A DNA stretch of 64,000 nt from Neorhizobium sp. JUb45 (GTDB taxonomy: Bacteria; Pseudomonadota; Alphaproteobacteria; Rhizobiales; Rhizobiaceae): NCBI RefSeq assembly GCF_004343585.1, contig NZ_SLYW01000003.1, positions 124,001 through 188,000 of the forward strand. The letters run 5' to 3'. The position numbers were made by a program, and so were the translations under genes. Every line of letters begins with the position of its first letter. The stretch's first letter is position 1. This document shows positions 28,292-37,473 of the stretch, piece after piece. The notes beneath the pieces were generated by a model. That model saw only the letters and a list, made by a program, of their open reading frames with translations, did no database searches and had not been told where the DNA came from.

Positions 28292-29323
28292 ATGACCAAT
28301 ACCAGCATTGCCGCACCCGCCGCGGCCACGGACGAACACGTCCCATCGAAGCGGATATTTCTGACCGGAGGCAGTGGTTATGTCGGCCGCAACCTGATCC
28401 GGCATTTTGTCGCGCGTGGCGCAGACGTCGTCGCACTCGTTCGCAGCCAGCAGTCCGAGGAGAGTGTCCGGGCGCTGGGCGCAATTCCATGCCGGGGCGA
28501 TATTCTTGTTGACGACCTCGCAACGGCAATGTCGGGTTGCGATAGCCTGATCCATGCGGCAGCCGATACCGGCCACGGACCGGCCACCGCCAGCCAGCAG
28601 CGTGTGAACGAGGATGGCACGCGGGCCGTCATGCAGGCCGCCCGTGCCGCGGGCATCCGCCGGGCGATCCATATCAGCACCGAATCCGTTCTGGCCACCG
28701 GCAGACCGCTGGTCGATGTGGATGAGAGCACGCCTCTGCCCGCGCGACCGGCGGGTGGTTACTCACGCAGCAAGGCCGCGGCCGAACGTATCGCTCTTGC
28801 ATCCAACTCTGCGCAATTCGCCGTCGTCGTCTTGCGGCCCCGTTTCGTCTGGGGCCGTGATGATACGACAGCGCTTCCTGCCCTGACCGAAGCCGCCCGC
28901 TCGGGCAAGCTTGCCTGGATCGGCGGCGGTACATACCTTACCTCCACCACCCATATCGCCAACCTGTGCAGTGCCGTCGAACTGGCGCTCGCCAAAGGGC
29001 GCGGTGGCGAGGTCTATTTCATCTCGGATGGAGCACCCGTTGCATTCCGGACTTTCGTCTCGGCTCTACTGGAAACGCAGGGATTGGTGGCGCCGGAAAA
29101 ATCCATTCCGCGCCCAGTGGTGAGGGCCATCGCGGCGATCGGCGATCTGCTTGCGGCAATCTCGATGGGACGCATCCACCCTCCCCTGACGCTGCAGTCC
29201 TATGCGACATCGGCCGTCGAAATTTCCCTGAACATCAGCAAGGCAGAACGGCAGCTCGGGTACAAACCGCTGATCTCGAGAGAACAGGGACTGAAAGAAC
29301 TTCGCGCCGGTCAGCACTGGTAA
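28292..29323 (+). CDS. NAD-dependent epimerase/dehydratase family protein (extended SDR)
   Basis: A 343-residue Rossmann-fold oxidoreductase of the atypical or extended SDR type. The nucleotide-binding motif FLTGGSGYVGRNL is at residues 23-35. The catalytic YSRSK (YxxxK) is preceded by HISTESVLATG, which supplies the active-site Ser/Thr region. HAAADTGHGPAT and RPRFVWGRDD resemble 3-beta-HSD-like and flavonol-reductase-like enzymes. A start with AGGTAA upstream fits. It follows a TetR gene and its last 13 bases overlap the end of a convergent MerR gene. The substrate is not identifiable. Confidence 0.88.
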   Translation: MTNTSIAAPAAATDEHVPSKRIFLTGGSGYVGRNLIRHFVARGADVVALVRSQQSEESVRALGAIPCRGDILVDDLATAMSGCDSLIHAAADTGHGPATASQQRVNEDGTRAVMQAARAAGIRRAIHISTESVLATGRPLVDVDESTPLPARPAGGYSRSKAAAERIALASNSAQFAVVVLRPRFVWGRDDTTALPALTEAARSGKLAWIGGGTYLTSTTHIANLCSAVELALAKGRGGEVYFISDGAPVAFRTFVSALLETQGLVAPEKSIPRPVVRAIAAIGDLLAAISMGRIHPPLTLQSYATSAVEISLNISKAERQLGYKPLISREQGLKELRAGQHW

Positions 29324-29706
29324 TCTTCAAGGCGGGGCGCATCATCGGGCTTTCCGACCTTGATCCAGCTGACCTTGCCGCGCAGGAAGGACAGCGCCGC
29401 ATTCACGGCGGCCTGTCGTTCTTCCAGCCTTTTGATCTGCATCTGCAGAACATCGATCGTGCGTTCCGGCGAATGGGCGCCGGCGCGGTATTCCTCGTTG
29501 AGCGCCAGTATCTGCGCCAGCGAATATCCCAGTGTTTGCTGGAGACGGATCATACGCGCCGTCGTCACGTCGTCGGGACTGAACATCTGATACGGGTTCG
29601 AGCCGCCCTTGCTGCTGCGCTTAGGCTTCAGCAGCCCTTTGGTGATGTAGAAGCGGATCGTATCGATCGGAAGTTCGGTGGCTTTGGCAAATTCCGAAAT
29701 CAGCAT
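29311..29706 (-). CDS. MerR family transcriptional regulator
   Basis: A 131-residue dimeric regulator with an N-terminal winged helix (MLISEFAKATELPIDTIRFY) and a C-terminal coiled-coil helix (RTIDVLQMQIKRLEERQAAV). It lacks the cysteine sets of metal-sensing MerR proteins, so a small organic or redox signal is more likely. I prefer the ATG at 29706, which follows AAGGA and gives the standard MerR N-terminus. The in-frame ATG at 29724 lies inside the operator dyad and has no ribosome-binding site. It is divergent from an aldo/keto reductase gene whose promoter has the MerR-type 19-bp spacer. Confidence 0.87.
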   Translation of the reverse strand: MLISEFAKATELPIDTIRFYITKGLLKPKRSSKGGSNPYQMFSPDDVTTARMIRLQQTLGYSLAQILALNEEYRAGAHSPERTIDVLQMQIKRLEERQAAVNAALSFLRGKVSWIKVGKPDDAPRLEDYQC

Positions 29707-29716
29707 TTTTTGATCC

Positions 29717-29747
29717 TTGACCATGGAGTATGGTCAATACTTATAAG
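29717..29747 (+). promoter_or_regulatory. MerR-type promoter with 19-bp spacer and operator dyad
   Basis: A -35 box TTGACC (29717-29722) and a -10 box TATAAG (29742-29747) are separated by 19 bp, the unusual spacing that MerR proteins correct by bending DNA. The dyad TTGACCAT-N5-ATGGTCAA (29717-29737) covers the -35 box and part of the spacer, as in classical MerR operators. It reads toward the aldo/keto reductase at 29777 and lies just upstream of the MerR start at 29706. Confidence 0.85.
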
Positions 29748-29776
29748 GCGTGCTTGTCGAAATATGGAGACCCGAC

Positions 29777-30760
29777 ATGACAAGCCAGATGATCACCATG
29801 CCCAAAGTTCAACTCGGCCATGATGGCCCGATGATCGGTGCCCAGGGACTGGGCTGCATGGGCATGAGCGAATTTTACGGACAGACGGACGAGGCCGAAT
29901 CCCGCGCAACGCTTGAGCGGGCCGTTGAGCTTGGCATAAGCCTGTTCGATACCGCCGATATGTACGGGCTCGGTGCGAACGAGGAGTTTCTGGCGCCCTT
30001 CATCGCCAAGAATCGCGACAATATCGTCATTGCCACCAAATTTGGCTACACCCGCAGCCCGGAAAATCCGAACGACTGGAGCATCGACAATCGCCCCGAA
30101 TTCATTCGCGCGGCCGTTGATCGCTCACTGAAACGACTCGGGGTCGATGTGATCGACCTCTATTATATGCACCGGCGGATCGACGCCGTTCCTCTGGAAG
30201 AGTCCATCGGAGCCATGGCCGAACTGGTGACAGCGGGAAAGGTGAGATGGCTCGGCCTTTCAGCGGTCAGCGCATCGGAATTGCGGGCGGCACACGCAAT
30301 TCATCCAATCGCGGCGCTGCAATCCGAGTGGTCGATCTTCACCCGCGACATAGAAAAGGACGTGATACCGGCGGCGTCCGAACTTGGTGTGACGATCGTG
30401 CCCTATTCGCCGCTCGGTCGTGGCATGCTGACCGGCCAGACATTCGCCGGCGCATTGACGGATGACGACGCACGCCAGAACTTTCCGCGTTTCTCAGCCG
30501 AAAACCGCGAAGCAAACATGCAACTGGTCGCAAGGATCGAGGATATCGCATCCGCGAGGGGCATCACGCCGGCACAGGTGGCGCTTGCCTGGCTTTACGC
30601 GCAGTCCCGAAAGCTGAATGCGAAAACCGTCCCCATTCCCGGCACGCGAAAACGGAACCGCCTGCAGGAGAATGCAAGCGCTGCCACGATCATATTGTCT
30701 GACGAGGAGATGGCCGCACTGGAACCGCTGGCCGATGCGGTGCGCGGCATCGCGGTGTGA
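29777..30760 (+). CDS. Aldo/keto reductase
   Basis: A 327-residue NADPH-dependent oxidoreductase with the (beta/alpha)8 barrel of the AKR superfamily. Catalytic residues appear in order: Asp and Tyr in LFDTADMYGLGANEEFL, Lys in VIATKFGY and His in LYYMHRRID. The C-terminal cofactor-binding IPGTRKRNRLQENASA is intact. ATG 29777 is preferred over the frame opening at 29750 because GGAGA lies 6 nt upstream. It is controlled by a MerR-type promoter and is probably a detoxifying or aldehyde-reducing enzyme (inference). Confidence 0.93.
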   Translation: MTSQMITMPKVQLGHDGPMIGAQGLGCMGMSEFYGQTDEAESRATLERAVELGISLFDTADMYGLGANEEFLAPFIAKNRDNIVIATKFGYTRSPENPNDWSIDNRPEFIRAAVDRSLKRLGVDVIDLYYMHRRIDAVPLEESIGAMAELVTAGKVRWLGLSAVSASELRAAHAIHPIAALQSEWSIFTRDIEKDVIPAASELGVTIVPYSPLGRGMLTGQTFAGALTDDDARQNFPRFSAENREANMQLVARIEDIASARGITPAQVALAWLYAQSRKLNAKTVPIPGTRKRNRLQENASAATIILSDEEMAALEPLADAVRGIAV

Positions 30761-30787
30761 TCTCCGCCTTGCGTCTGGGCATGCAGC

Positions 30788-31666
30788 CTATGTTTCGCCG
30801 GTGATCCAGACGCGAACCGTATCGAGCGCGTCCGACTTTCGATAACGTGGCCACACGAGATAGAAGTCGGACGGCCCGCGCAATGATCCGTCGAGGGCGC
30901 GCACGAGGCGCCCCTCGGCAATGTCGCGCGCGACGAAATCGCTGTTGGCGAGAACGATCCCCTGCCCGGCGATCGCCGCCTCGATGGCATGCGAGGTCTG
31001 ACTGAAACTGATGCCCTTGAATGTCGTCTGCTCCCGGTGGCCGAACTGCAAATCGACGAATTCGGGCCAGAAATTGTGTGCATCGTGGAGCAGCATGTAA
31101 TGGGCGAGCTGCTCGGCGTTTCCGGGCGTGCCGAGGTCGGAAAGCAGATGAGGGCTGCAGACCGCGATAATCTCCTGTTCGAAGAGAAGCTGATGCGCCA
31201 GTCCGGGTCCGAACGGTGGACGGCCGTATCGGACAGCAAGATCGACGCCATCCAGCTGAAAATTCGACATGCGCTCGGTCGCCAGAATATGAAGGTCGAG
31301 CTTGGGATGCCGAGCCGTGAAATCCTGCAGTCTCGGGATCAGCCATTTGGAGGCGAAGGTCGGCGTCGTGCTGATCGTCAGCTTCACCGGCTGCGGCCGA
31401 AGCTCGGTCGTCGCCTGCGAGATGATTTCGAGCGCGCGTCTGATGTCGGCGATATAACGCCTTCCCTCGCCGGTCAACACCAGCGTCCGCGGCAGGCGTT
31501 CGAACAAAGACACGCCGAGTTCGGCTTCCAATCCGCGAACCTGCTGGGCGACCGCGCCCTGCGTTACGCCGAGTTCCTCGGCCGCCAGCCGGAAATTGAG
31601 ATGCCGCGCCGCCACTTCGAAGGCCTTGAGGCCATTGAGCGATGGGAGTTTTCCTAAAACGTCCAT
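30788..31666 (-). CDS. LysR family transcriptional regulator (GcvA-like)
   Basis: A 292-residue regulator. The N-terminal helix-turn-helix (LNGLKAFEVAARHLNFRLAA, then ELGVTQGAVAQQVRGLEAEL) is typical of the GcvA/AmpR subgroup. A type 2 periplasmic-binding-like effector domain (VKLTISTTPTFASKWLIPRL) follows. It is divergent from an SDR gene with about 120 bp between starts, the usual LysR-target layout, so it probably controls that enzyme. The effector is unknown. Its stop is 27 bp from that of the convergent aldo/keto reductase. Confidence 0.9.
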   Translation of the reverse strand: MDVLGKLPSLNGLKAFEVAARHLNFRLAAEELGVTQGAVAQQVRGLEAELGVSLFERLPRTLVLTGEGRRYIADIRRALEIISQATTELRPQPVKLTISTTPTFASKWLIPRLQDFTARHPKLDLHILATERMSNFQLDGVDLAVRYGRPPFGPGLAHQLLFEQEIIAVCSPHLLSDLGTPGNAEQLAHYMLLHDAHNFWPEFVDLQFGHREQTTFKGISFSQTSHAIEAAIAGQGIVLANSDFVARDIAEGRLVRALDGSLRGPSDFYLVWPRYRKSDALDTVRVWITGET

Positions 31667-31786
31667 TTGTCGATAGTTTTTCTACTGATTGAGGCGCGGA
31701 GAACTCTCTCGTTTATGCGCAAAAACAAGGATATCCTGTTGTGGAAAATTCGGCAATCGAATGCCGCGGTAGAAAGGGATAGGAAA

Positions 31787-32491
31787 ATGGCAGTAGAAAA
31801 AGTCGCAATCATCACGGCAGGCGGCAGTGGCATGGGGGCTGCGGCCGCAAAACGTCTGGCCGCCGATGGCTTCAAGGTCGCCATCCTGTCCTCTTCCGGA
31901 AAAGGCGAAGCCCTTGCCGAGGAACTGGGCGGCATCGGCATCACCGGCTCCAACCAGTCCAATGACGATCTCAAGCGACTGGTCGACACCACGATGGAGA
32001 AATGGGGCCGCATCGATGCGCTGGTCAACAGTGCCGGCCACGGCCCTCGCGCCCAGATCGTCGAGATCACCGACGAACAGTGGCATACCGGTCTCGATGT
32101 CTATCTGATGAATGTCATTCGCCCGGTGCGGCTGGTCACGCCGATCATGCAGGCGCAGAAATCTGGAGCGATCGTCAACATCTCCACCGCATGGGCATTC
32201 GAACCATCATCGATGTTCCCGACCTCGGCCGTGTTCCGCGCCGGTCTTGCCGCCTATTCCAAGATTTATGCCGACACCTATGCCGGTGACGGCATCCGCC
32301 TCAACAACGTGCTGCCCGGCTGGATCGACAGCCTGCCCGCCACCGAGGAACGTCGCGACAGCGTGCCGATGAAGCGCTACGGCACCAGTGCGGAAGTGGC
32401 GGCCACCATCTCCTTCCTCGTCTCGGAAGGGGCAGGTTACATCACCGGCCAGAACCTGCGCGTCGATGGCGGCATTACCCGGTCGATATGA
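31787..32491 (+). CDS. SDR family protein with altered active site
   Basis: A 234-residue classical-length short-chain dehydrogenase fold. ATG 31787 follows AAGGGAT. The glycine motif is IITAGGSGMG near the N-terminus and the NSAGHGPRA strand is present. NIST supplies the catalytic Ser region. However, the position normally occupied by YxxxK reads SAVFR (in PTSAVFRAGLAAYSK), so the catalytic Tyr and Lys appear to be Ser and Arg. The C-terminal YITGQNLRVDGG is normal. Either the enzyme uses another mechanism or it is a non-catalytic or binding member. It is divergent from a LysR regulator. Confidence 0.85.
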   Translation: MAVEKVAIITAGGSGMGAAAAKRLAADGFKVAILSSSGKGEALAEELGGIGITGSNQSNDDLKRLVDTTMEKWGRIDALVNSAGHGPRAQIVEITDEQWHTGLDVYLMNVIRPVRLVTPIMQAQKSGAIVNISTAWAFEPSSMFPTSAVFRAGLAAYSKIYADTYAGDGIRLNNVLPGWIDSLPATEERRDSVPMKRYGTSAEVAATISFLVSEGAGYITGQNLRVDGGITRSI

Positions 32492-32559
32492 TCCGAAAGC
32501 GACACCGTGCGGCTCCATCCGATTGAAGAGCTGCACGGGTCGGTGGCAATAATGACCGG

Positions 32560-33039
32560 CTACTCGGCCGTTTCGGCCTCGCGCGCCAAAAGGTCGGCAT
32601 ATTCGTTTGCGGCGATGCCGGAATGGCCCTTGCACCAGCGCACAGAGACATCCGAATTGCGCTCCAGCAAATCATCGAGCTTCTGCCAGAGCAGCATGTC
32701 GGGGATGGCACGCCGCCTGGCGCGTGGATTGGGATTGACGCGTTTCCACCCGTTGTGGCGCCAGATTGCCCGCCAATGCCGGCAGCCCTCGACTACATGA
32801 TGGGAATCGGTCCAGACCGTGACGTCGGCGCCGCGCACCTGGGCATCGACGAAGGACAGCGCCTGCAGCACCGCCAGAACCTCGAATGTGTTGTTGGTTT
32901 CCCCGGAGGCGACACCGTGGTGAGCGTGAAGCTGCTGTTCAGCCCGCATGACCACATAGGCCCATCCGCCCGATCGTGTCGCCGGGGTGAATGATCCATC
33001 CGTGTAGATATGCAATTCGCCAGCGATGTCGGATGCCAT
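32560..33039 (-). CDS. Ribonuclease HI
   Basis: A 159-residue RNase H that cuts the RNA strand of RNA-DNA hybrids. With the start at 33039 the carboxylates are D14 (YTDGSF), E53 (NNTFEVLAVLQAL), D78 (WTDSHH) and D149 (ANEYADLLA). H139 lies in the flexible loop (KGHSG). The start is chosen because AGGCAG lies 6 nt upstream and the domain begins within ten residues. Longer in-frame starts at 33069 and 33147 have no clear ribosome-binding site. The arginine-rich loop after WRHNGWKRVNPNPRARRR is the basic protrusion seen in bacterial type 1 enzymes. Rhizobial genomes usually have another rnhA, so this may be a second copy. Confidence 0.85.
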   Translation of the reverse strand: MASDIAGELHIYTDGSFTPATRSGGWAYVVMRAEQQLHAHHGVASGETNNTFEVLAVLQALSFVDAQVRGADVTVWTDSHHVVEGCRHWRAIWRHNGWKRVNPNPRARRRAIPDMLLWQKLDDLLERNSDVSVRWCKGHSGIAANEYADLLAREAETAE

Positions 33040-33209
33040 GAATTCTGCCTGTTTGATCAGGCTGGGCATAGCATGGTTGGCCAGGAATTTTTTTGAAATT
33101 TGCGGGAGGCCGCGGTCGGCGGCAATCGCCGAGTTTCCATTGCGCATGTCGCGCGTAGGGCATGCTTGCGGTCGGCCCGATCCATAACGGCCGGGCCGAC
33201 CAGTATCAA

Positions 33210-33413
33210 TTACAGAACAGTGACGTTTTCTGCTTTGGACTTGCCCGTCTTGCGGTCCTGGCCCACTTCGTAGCTGACCTTCTGGCCGTCCTGGAGCGAA
33301 CCGCCGTATCCAACGGCCGAGATGTGAACAAAAACGTCCTGGCCGCCATCATCCGGAGTGATGAAGCCAAAGCCCTTGTCCTGAGCGAAAAATTTTACCG
33401 TACCAGTTGCCAT
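33210..33413 (-). CDS. Cold-shock protein, CspA family
   Basis: A 67-residue single OB-fold nucleic-acid-binding protein acting as an RNA chaperone. RNP1 (KGFGFI) and RNP2 (VFVHIS) are intact ([20 protein letters not shown]). A strong ribosome-binding site, GAGGACC, precedes the ATG at 33413. The 237 bp upstream to the siderophore-binding-protein stop hold no other gene and would give room for the long 5' leader typical of csp genes. Confidence 0.93.
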   Translation of the reverse strand: MATGTVKFFAQDKGFGFITPDDGGQDVFVHISAVGYGGSLQDGQKVSYEVGQDRKTGKSKAENVTVL

Positions 33414-33650
33414 AAGGTCCTCGTTGAGTGCTAGCGTACACCAAAGCATTAGCGTCCAAATCGGGACACGGCAACTTGCAGTGCAGATATCCCAGACCAA
33501 TGCAGCAAAAATCGACACAAGTCGACTATATTTTCGCTTCGCCGCATCGGTATTTGCCCGCAGCATTCCAATCGACCGGCATGCCGCGCATATCAACCTG
33601 TTAAGATAGCTGTCTGACCTGGGTGATTCCTCTGATTTTCGACAGCGGTT

Positions 33651-34577
33651 CTAGAGCTGGTCCAGCAGGATATCCGCACCGCGAAAGCTTGGCGGATAAA
33701 CTTCATAACGGGAGAAGCTGAAAATGCGCTTCGTTTCGTATGCGCGCAGAAAACCTTCATAACCCGGCGCGATGCGGGCGAGGTCGGTAAAGACGCTGCT
33801 TTCATTTTCTCCGTTTTCAGGAAGAAACGACGTGACGATGAGATCCGCATCGATTTCGCCGATGAGTTCGGCGCCGATCGTCATGCGGCTCTGACCGGTG
33901 GAAACAGCCTCGCTCAGGGCGATGCGCTTCATGCCAAGGTCATCGAGGACAGTGGTCAGCACGCCGTATTCCTTCAGAAGGGTGAGCGTGCCATCGCGAC
34001 CATTGGTGAGAATGGCGGAATAGGTGCCAGACACGAAGGTTGCCGGCAGTTTTGATCGCGTCATGGCAATGCGCTTGTCGTAAGCAGCTTTCAGGGTTTC
34101 GAACTGTTCCGAGCGACCGATCCAGCCGGCATATTCGCGGTAGAGTTCGAACGGTGGCCGGCCATTCTCGGCGTCGAACATCAGGGTCGGCGCGATGCTC
34201 GACAACTGTTCCTGCAGAGCGTCGTAATCCCCGGCATTGGCGACGATGAGATCGGGCTTCAGGGAACGAATACGCTCGAGATCGGGCTTGCCATGGATCG
34301 ACGCAAGCTCGATCTGGCTGAAATCCAGCCCGAACAGTTCGCGACCGCCACGGATGAATGTACTGCCATCCGGCGCAAGCCGACCACTGCTGGCAATCAG
34401 CGGCGCGCCGAGCTCCCGCGTCATCACCGTCAAGGTCCAGTCATGCAGCGAGAGTATCCGTTGCGGCGCATCCGGCACCTCCACCACATGCCCTGAATGA
34501 TCGGTGACCGTGCGTGCGGTGGCAGCGGTGGCGGCAAAACCAAGGACGGCCGCCAGAACGAAGGTGGCGAAGCGCAT
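33651..34577 (-). CDS. Periplasmic iron-siderophore binding protein
   Basis: A 308-residue TroA-fold receptor that delivers a ferric chelate to the FecCD permeases upstream. A signal peptide (residues 1 to about 22, ending ATAATA) has no lipobox, so the protein is free in the periplasm. Fold markers are TVTDHSGHVVEVPDAPQRIL and LKPDLIVANAGDYDAL. ATG 34577 follows AGGAG and lies 10 bp behind the permease stop. It is the last gene of the uptake operon that begins with a TonB receptor. Confidence 0.92.
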   Translation of the reverse strand: MRFATFVLAAVLGFAATAATARTVTDHSGHVVEVPDAPQRILSLHDWTLTVMTRELGAPLIASSGRLAPDGSTFIRGGRELFGLDFSQIELASIHGKPDLERIRSLKPDLIVANAGDYDALQEQLSSIAPTLMFDAENGRPPFELYREYAGWIGRSEQFETLKAAYDKRIAMTRSKLPATFVSGTYSAILTNGRDGTLTLLKEYGVLTTVLDDLGMKRIALSEAVSTGQSRMTIGAELIGEIDADLIVTSFLPENGENESSVFTDLARIAPGYEGFLRAYETKRIFSFSRYEVYPPSFRGADILLDQL

Positions 34578-34587
34578 GTGGGAACTC

Positions 34588-35640
34588 CTAATATCGTGTG
34601 CGGGAAAGGCGGGCGGCAACGAGGAAGGTCAGCACCCCGGCAATGGAAACGAGAATGCCGGCCGGCACGATAACCGGCAGAAAAAGCGTGCGGCCGACGG
34701 TATCGGCGGTGAGCAGGATGAGGGCACCGCACAGCATGGCGACCGGCACGACCGCAGTCGGGCGTTCACCGACAAGCCTGCGGGAGATATGGCCGGCGAT
34801 CAGGCCGAGAAACGATATGGGACCGACGGCCGCCACCACCGGCGCCACCAGCGCCGCGGCAAGCAGGGTGAGACCGAGCGACAGCCGCCGCGGTGACGCG
34901 CCAAGGCCAGCCGCCTGCTCATGCCCGAGCAGAAGCGGCATCATTCGCCCCGAAACCAGCAGGCAGAGCGGCAGCAATATCGCCGCCCACAGAGCCATCA
35001 TGCCCGTACTGGCAGGAGATGCAGCCGTCAGCGAGCCGTGTGACCACGCCAGCAGCCGGGCAAATTGCAGCATGCCGCCCTGCACCATGACGATCTCTAT
35101 CGCGGCGCCAAGCACGATACCGACGGCGAGGCCGACCAGAATAAGTCCGGTTGCGGAAGCGAGGCGATAGGCGAGCGTCAGAACGATCGCGGCGGTCAGA
35201 AACCCGCCCAGCAGACCGACCCAGGCAAGCCATGCCGGCGACAGGCCGAACAACGCACCACCAAGGATGATCGCCGCCATGCTGCCCTGCGATATGCCGA
35301 GCAGGCCGGGATCGGCCAGACCATTGCGGGCAACCACCTGCAACAGATAACCCGAGACCGAAACCATGGCACCGCCAAGAATGGCCACGGCAATGCGCGG
35401 CCAGCGCAACCGCATGATCGAGGCGGTTTCCGGCTCCGTGGTTGTGAATGGGGCAAGCCAGTGCAGTACCTGCCCCAGGCTGATCGCGGTGGAACCGAGC
35501 TGGAGCGATATCAATGCGGCGAGAGCCAGGACAAGGCCGAGACCGAGGATAACGGCTGAAGATCTCAGCGCGATGGGCAGGTGCACGACACGGCCGATGC
35601 GGATGACGAATGCTGCTTTACGTATCGAAGGAAGCCGCAT
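34588..35640 (-). CDS. FecCD family iron-siderophore ABC permease
   Basis: A 350-residue inner-membrane permease with about nine to ten hydrophobic segments, half of the BtuC-type channel. Family markers are LRWPRIAVAILGGAMVSVSG, NGLADPGLLGISQGS and VGPISFLGLIAGHISRRLVG. The start at 35640 overlaps the stop of the upstream permease by one base (TGATG), so translation is coupled. The second permease and the ATPase are encoded just upstream. Confidence 0.94.
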   Translation of the reverse strand: MRLPSIRKAAFVIRIGRVVHLPIALRSSAVILGLGLVLALAALISLQLGSTAISLGQVLHWLAPFTTTEPETASIMRLRWPRIAVAILGGAMVSVSGYLLQVVARNGLADPGLLGISQGSMAAIILGGALFGLSPAWLAWVGLLGGFLTAAIVLTLAYRLASATGLILVGLAVGIVLGAAIEIVMVQGGMLQFARLLAWSHGSLTAASPASTGMMALWAAILLPLCLLVSGRMMPLLLGHEQAAGLGASPRRLSLGLTLLAAALVAPVVAAVGPISFLGLIAGHISRRLVGERPTAVVPVAMLCGALILLTADTVGRTLFLPVIVPAGILVSIAGVLTFLVAARLSRTRY

Positions 35641-36631
35641 CAGGCCGCCCGCCGCCGCAAGGTGGTGAGGATGATGGCAAGGAATGCGACGCCGCCGCAC
35701 AGCGCCATCACCGTTCCGACCTGCAGGAGTTGCGGGGCAAGCAGCGTGCGCGCGGCCATATCGGCCGCAATGACGATGACGGCACCGGTCAGAGCGCAAA
35801 ACACCATCGTGCTCCGGCCCGTTTCACCAAGCAGAAGGCGCGCGACATGCGGCGCGATCAGCCCCACGAAACCGATCGGTCCGACAACACAGACGGCGGA
35901 GATGGCAAGCGGAATGGCGAGCGCCAATGCCCCGCCGCGCACGAAGCGTGGATCGGCGCCCAGTGTCGCGGCCTGTTCGGTGCCGAGCGTCAGCAGGTCG
36001 ATCGGCCGGCATAACGCGAGCGCCATACCGATGCCCAGCAAACCGACGGGCCACAGATAGATAAGCGGCTGATAGTCGAAATTGCCGATGTCACCGACCA
36101 GCCAGCCCAGCAGTTTTCCAAACCGATCCGGATCGATCGAGATCACGAAGGTTGTGGCCGACGAAAACAATGTGGCGGTCATGGCGCCACCAAGAATGAG
36201 CGACAACGGATCCCGCGCGCCCTGGCGAACCAGACCCGCGGCGAGAAATGTTACCGCGACGGCAAAAACACCGCCCAGCAGGGCCGGCCAGAACAGCGCC
36301 GCGCCATCGAGGCCGAACGCATAGATGCCGAGCACGACAAACGTGACCGCGCCGCTATTGATGCCGAGTGTGGACGGAGAAACGAGATCGTTGCGCAACA
36401 CCTTTTGCAGCAGCATGCCCGAAACGGCCAGAACCGCACCGGAATAACCGGCGACCAGCAGCCGTGTCAGCCGTTGCTTGACCACGACGACGTGCTGGTA
36501 GTTGCGCGGATCGTGGTTCAACAATGCATCCAGCACCACGCCCGGCGAGGCAAGGCGGGCGCCGGCCATCAGATGCAGGAGAGCAAGGGCGACCACCGCA
36601 ACAGACAGCAAGGCAAGGCCGGAACCCGCCT

Positions 36632-36635
<4 letters not shown>
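35640..36635 (-). CDS. FecCD family iron-siderophore ABC permease
   Basis: A 331-residue second channel subunit of the same importer. It shows VVVKQRLTRLLVAGYSGAVL, LRNDLVSPSTLGINSGA and VGPIGFVGLIAPHVARLLLG, the last being the loop that contacts the ATPase. The ATG overlaps the ATPase stop (ATGA). The two permeases are clearly different in sequence, so a heterodimeric FecC/FecD-like channel is likely. Confidence 0.94.
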
Positions 36636-37471
<836 letters not shown>

Positions 37472-37473
37472 AG

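Noticed and set aside
33414-33650. Short open frames between the cold-shock gene and the binding-protein gene
   Set aside because: They are upstream extensions of the csp frame without a ribosome-binding site; this is more likely the csp promoter and leader.
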